Assembly (NCBI GenBank): GCA_030248065.1
Contig: JASAMV010009350.1
Span: 1-14,488 of the forward strand
Source: Rhynchonema sp. JSB1_4
Lineage: Eukaryota > Nematoda > Chromadorea > Monhysterida > Xyalidae
Length of the DNA stretch: 14,488 nt
Reading direction: 5' to 3'
Notes under the pieces: model-generated
What the model saw: only the letters and a program-made list of their open reading frames with translations
Database searches by the model: none
What the model was told of the DNA's origin: nothing
Position numbers and translations under genes: made by a program
In this document: one piece after another, positions 13,001 to 14,488 of the stretch
Position numbering within the stretch: the stretch's first letter is position 1
Layout: the number at the start of each line of letters is the position of its first letter

Positions 13001-14471
13001 TTTGATGCTTTCGCGCATGTAGGGTCACGACAGAGAGCATATACTGTACTCTAAATTTTATGATTAAGTTATGCAAAATTGTCAGCTGAATTAAATTTCC
13101 AGCATCGAATTCGACAAAGACCACGAGTACTTTGTCGTCGCCGGGGTGATGCGCCAAATCAAACTCTACGACTTTTGTTCGATTGTGAGTGACAATGTCG
13201 ATGTGAGATATCCGATTGGCGCCATGCAATGCGCCAGCAAGATCAGGTCAGCACTTTTAAGGTGTTAAAAGTTCATAAAAACAACATTTTGATGTCTTAA
13301 CTTTCATAAGCTTCATTGCAGTTGTGTGTCCTGGAATGGCTACACTAAATCCTTGCTGGTCAATAGTGACTACGATGGGGCTGTACAGCTGTGGGACACC
13401 TGGAACACCACGTCTATACGTAAATTTCAGGTGCCGTTTGGTTTTAGAAACCTTGTGATTGTGTTCCGGAGCCGTGTTGGCCCCGGAACAGCATGTGGGT
13501 GTGACCACACGCACAAGTTATACATACAATTACTGTCATGCCACCTTTTCATACCAAAGAATTTGATGTGAGCTTTGCTTGTCTTCAGATTTGAAAAGGA
13601 TGAATTTTCAAACTGTGGCTAAAGCAGGCTCGACCGGAAAGTTCGGAAGTTTTCCGAATGAGCCCCGGTGAAAGCCAATTCGTGGGGCTGAAGGAATGTT
13701 TCTGGGTAGAAAATGAAACATCACCCAGTATTTACTCTACTACATACAGGAGCACGAGCGGCGTTGTTGGACGGTGAACTTCAGTGGTTGTGACCCGAAT
13801 GTATTCGCATCGGGGTCGGATGACGCGACAGTCAAATTGTGGTCAACCAATAGTCCCCGGTCGATACAATCAATCGACGCTCGCGTCAATGTGTGTTGTG
13901 TCCATTTCAGTCCCAGCTCGCAGTACGAATTGGTGTTCGGATCCGCTGGTTGGGCTGTTTGGAATTCCGTTTTTTTGTTGTTTTTGCAAAACGCTCTGCT
14001 TTTTTTGTCATATTTTTTTAACATGACACCGATGGGCATGATAACGCAGGCCGGGCGGCCGATGCCAGCGCTGCAAACATTGGCTGATTTCTGGTCTTGT
14101 TCGTTTGTGATAATGAAAACAGACGCTGAGTCCACTTTTGCAGATCACTGCGTACATTATTACGACGGTTTCGTAAGTTGAACGAGCCACTGCATGTGTT
14201 GCACGGACACAAAAAGGCGGTTTCGTATGTGAAGTATCTGTCACCGACCAGGGTTGTGTCTGCGTTAGTTTGTTCTCTACTTTTCACCTCGATTTGATCC
14301 ATCCATAAATGCTCACGCATATTTTACTCGAACTTCAACGGTTTTAGCTCAACCGACAGCCAACTGCGCTTGTGGGATCTGACCACCGGTCAGTGCGTCC
14401 GAATCTTGACAGGGCATGTGAATGAAAAAATTTCGTTGGTTTATCAACGAATAATGGATTTATTGTCTCTG
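9889..14471 (+). CDS. COP1: COP1 E3 ubiquitin ligase (RING, coiled coil, WD40), 3' end outside window
   Basis: Exons: 9889-10016, 10091-10150, 10401-10835 (may contain an optional intron), 11173-11317, 11700-11895, 12663-12816, 13103-13246, 13322-13430, 13750-13948, 14144-14263, 14348-14471 and beyond. Start ATG 9889 gives a 42-residue Lys/Ser-rich leader, much shorter than the vertebrate one. RING ligands follow C-x2-C-x11-C-x-H-x2-C-x2-C-x10-C-x2-C, identical in spacing to vertebrate COP1. Then come a coiled coil, the conserved [14 protein letters not shown] block, and WD40 blades with [27 protein letters not shown] and DHCVHYYD. Known role: COP1 works with DDB1-CUL4/DET1 to ubiquitinate transcription factors such as JUN and ETS proteins, and its WD40 face binds Val-Pro degrons. 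Two frame-breaking indels occur, in exons 14144-14263 and 14348-14471. Identity is certain; functional integrity is not. Confidence 0.93.
10091..10150 (+). CDS. COP1: COP1 exon: first half of RING finger
   Basis: A 60-nt exon with acceptor CTCTTTCAG and donor TCTG|GTAAGG. It encodes [20 protein letters not shown] plus two bases of the next Cys codon. It lacks a start codon and is easily missed by gene finders. Both junction Cys codons (TG|T and TG|C) are zinc ligands of the RING. Confidence 0.93.
10401..10835 (+). CDS. COP1: COP1 exon(s): second half of RING and following helix region
   Basis: Acceptor ATAATTTTAG, donor ACAG|GTGCGT, phase 2 both ends. QKCLRRAL...RCPECD completes the RING and NAFPNHAL matches the region after the COP1 RING. 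From 10654 the [13 protein letters not shown] helix resembles the COP1 helix before the coiled coil. The stretch 10537-10653 (or 10567-10653) has GT at its start, TTTCAG at its end, phase 0 and no stop, and its translation ([10 protein letters not shown]) does not look like COP1. It is probably an intron that stays open if retained. Confidence 0.85.
10959..11084. mobile_element. small TIR element remnant in COP1 intron
   Basis: GTCAAGCCTCTTGATGGTGAC at the left and the inverted GGTTACCATAGGAGGGTAGAC at the right (near 11062-11082) resemble each other as terminal repeats. The left end also shares GGTGACATGGTCGGGA with the 12828 fragment. It lies inside intron 10836-11172. Confidence 0.45.
11173..11317 (+). 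CDS. COP1: COP1 exon: coiled coil
   Basis: Acceptor CCACCCAG, donor CTG|GTGGGT, phase 2 in and phase 0 out. It encodes [20 protein letters not shown] followed by [13 protein letters not shown], a heptad-patterned helix aligned with the coiled coil by which COP1 dimerises and binds partners such as DET1 or SPA proteins. Confidence 0.88.
11461..11532. mobile_element. 72-bp mini-element with CAGT...ACTG ends in COP1 intron
   Basis: CAGTGAATATCCCTTAGAGTGAC at the left and the inverse of CAGTCGACCCTCTTTATAGTGAC at the right form imperfect 23-bp terminal repeats, followed by TA. The CAGTCGA-CCTCT-TATA pattern recalls pogo/Tigger-type termini. Located in intron 11318-11699. Confidence 0.5.
11700..11895 (+). 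CDS. COP1: COP1 exon: linker and [16 protein letters not shown] block
   Basis: Acceptor AATATTTCAG, donor AATG|GTTGGG, phase 0 in, phase 1 out. After a Thr/Ser linker it encodes [18 protein letters not shown], matching the basic helical block before the WD40 domain in COP1. The split codon G|CT is completed at 12663. Confidence 0.9.
11896..12662 (+). other. COP1 intron, 767 nt
   Basis: Largest COP1 intron in the window. It holds a small hairpin near 12260-12299 (ACATATATAGTCTCG and the inverse of CGAAACTATATATGC) and A/T-rich sequence after 12310. No coding exon is recognised. Confidence 0.7.
12663..12816 (+). CDS. COP1: COP1 exon: lead-in to WD40 domain
   Basis: Acceptor CAAATTGCAG, donor CTAG|GTAATT, phase 1 in and phase 2 out. 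It encodes [20 protein letters not shown] and [10 protein letters not shown]...SIVS, among the most conserved COP1 segments, leading into the first blade. Confidence 0.93.
12828..12862. repeat. single terminus of the same mini-element family
   Basis: CGGTCCACCCTCTCTATAGTGACGGGCTGGTCGGGA-like sequence lies just after the donor at 12817, inside intron 12817-13102. No partner end was seen. Confidence 0.4.
13103..13246 (+). CDS. COP1: COP1 exon: WD40 blade 1
   Basis: Acceptor AATTTCCAG, donor TCAG|GTCAGC, phase 2 both ends. It encodes [25 protein letters not shown] and the strand to CASKIS, collinear with the first COP1 blade. Confidence 0.93.
13322..13430 (+). CDS. COP1: COP1 exon: WD40 blade 2
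   Basis: Acceptor TCATTGCAG, donor TTTCAG|GTGCCG, phase 2 in, phase 0 out. It encodes [19 protein letters not shown] and AVQLWD, a full blade with the closing WD. The next residues would normally be the EHE/RRCW segment, which begins the next exon. Confidence 0.93.
13750..13948 (+). CDS. COP1: COP1 exon: WD40 blades 3-4
   Basis: Acceptor ACATACAG, donor GCTG|GTTGGG, phase 0 in and phase 1 out. It encodes [29 protein letters not shown] and [21 protein letters not shown]. The Trp in RRCW lies at the COP1 pocket that receives Val-Pro degrons in the vertebrate structures. Confidence 0.94.
14144..14263 (+). CDS. COP1: COP1 exon with frame-breaking indel: WD40 blade 5
   Basis: Acceptor CTTTTGCAG, donor CTGC|GTTAGT. 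It starts in frame as DHCVHYYD, but the matching continuation ([19 protein letters not shown]) is in another frame; reading on without a shift hits TGA at 14179-14181. The exon is 120 nt, whereas the phases on both sides require a length of 1 modulo 3. So about two bases are extra, or one is missing, between 14165 and 14178. No intron is short enough to explain it. Confidence 0.88.
14348..14471 (+). CDS. COP1: COP1 exon with frame-breaking indel: WD40 blade 6, cut by window edge
   Basis: Acceptor CGGTTTTAG completes GC|C. It encodes [20 protein letters not shown] and TGHVNEK. At the A run 14425-14430 the frame is lost: with one more base the match would continue as NFVGL...NNGFIVSG, as in COP1. 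The donor is probably at 14472 (TCTG|GTTGGT), or the exon continues past the window. Confidence 0.82.
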
Positions 14472-14488
14472 GTTGGTGGCATGTGTGT

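Overview
The window is a piece of animal (invertebrate metazoan) nuclear DNA. Evidence: spliceosomal GT...AG introns with consistent codon phases, two multi-exon genes on the + strand, AATAAA signals, and many short non-autonomous DNA transposons. I cannot name the species. A PRDM9-type protein with a KRAB-like exon next to COP1 argues for an animal and against a fungus or plant.

Layout. (1) 1-3290 holds no gene that I can support. It is a nested cluster of hAT-like non-autonomous elements (CAGTGTAG termini, 8-bp target duplications), a foldback CCAATA/TATTGG array, a 31-bp GC-rich minisatellite and short GGTACAGTAGG repeats. (2) 3348-8614 is a nine-exon gene, open at its 5' end, encoding a PRDM9-like histone methyltransferase: end of a KRAB-like box, basic/Ser-rich linker, SSXRD-like motif, zinc knuckle, PR/SET domain, and an acidic tail ending in a SUMO-interaction-like motif. 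There is no C2H2 zinc-finger array. The nine exons sum to 1905 nt (634 codons plus stop) and all junction phases agree. Its introns carry at least three transposon-like insertions. (3) 8615-9570 is intergenic/3' UTR with two AATAAA signals. (4) 9571-9846 is a near-perfect foldback element directly upstream of the next start codon. (5) 9889-14471 is the COP1 E3 ubiquitin ligase gene: RING, coiled coil and the first WD40 blades, running off the right edge. Its last two exons each contain a small frame-breaking indel.

The two genes are co-oriented but have no obvious shared pathway: one would methylate histone H3, the other is a CRL4-type ubiquitin ligase substrate receptor. The most unusual feature is the transposon family. 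Each copy carries a short motif iterated about five times in subterminal clusters; the motif is uniform within a copy but differs between copies that share core and termini. An unrelated intronic element (5216-5710) has the same layout.
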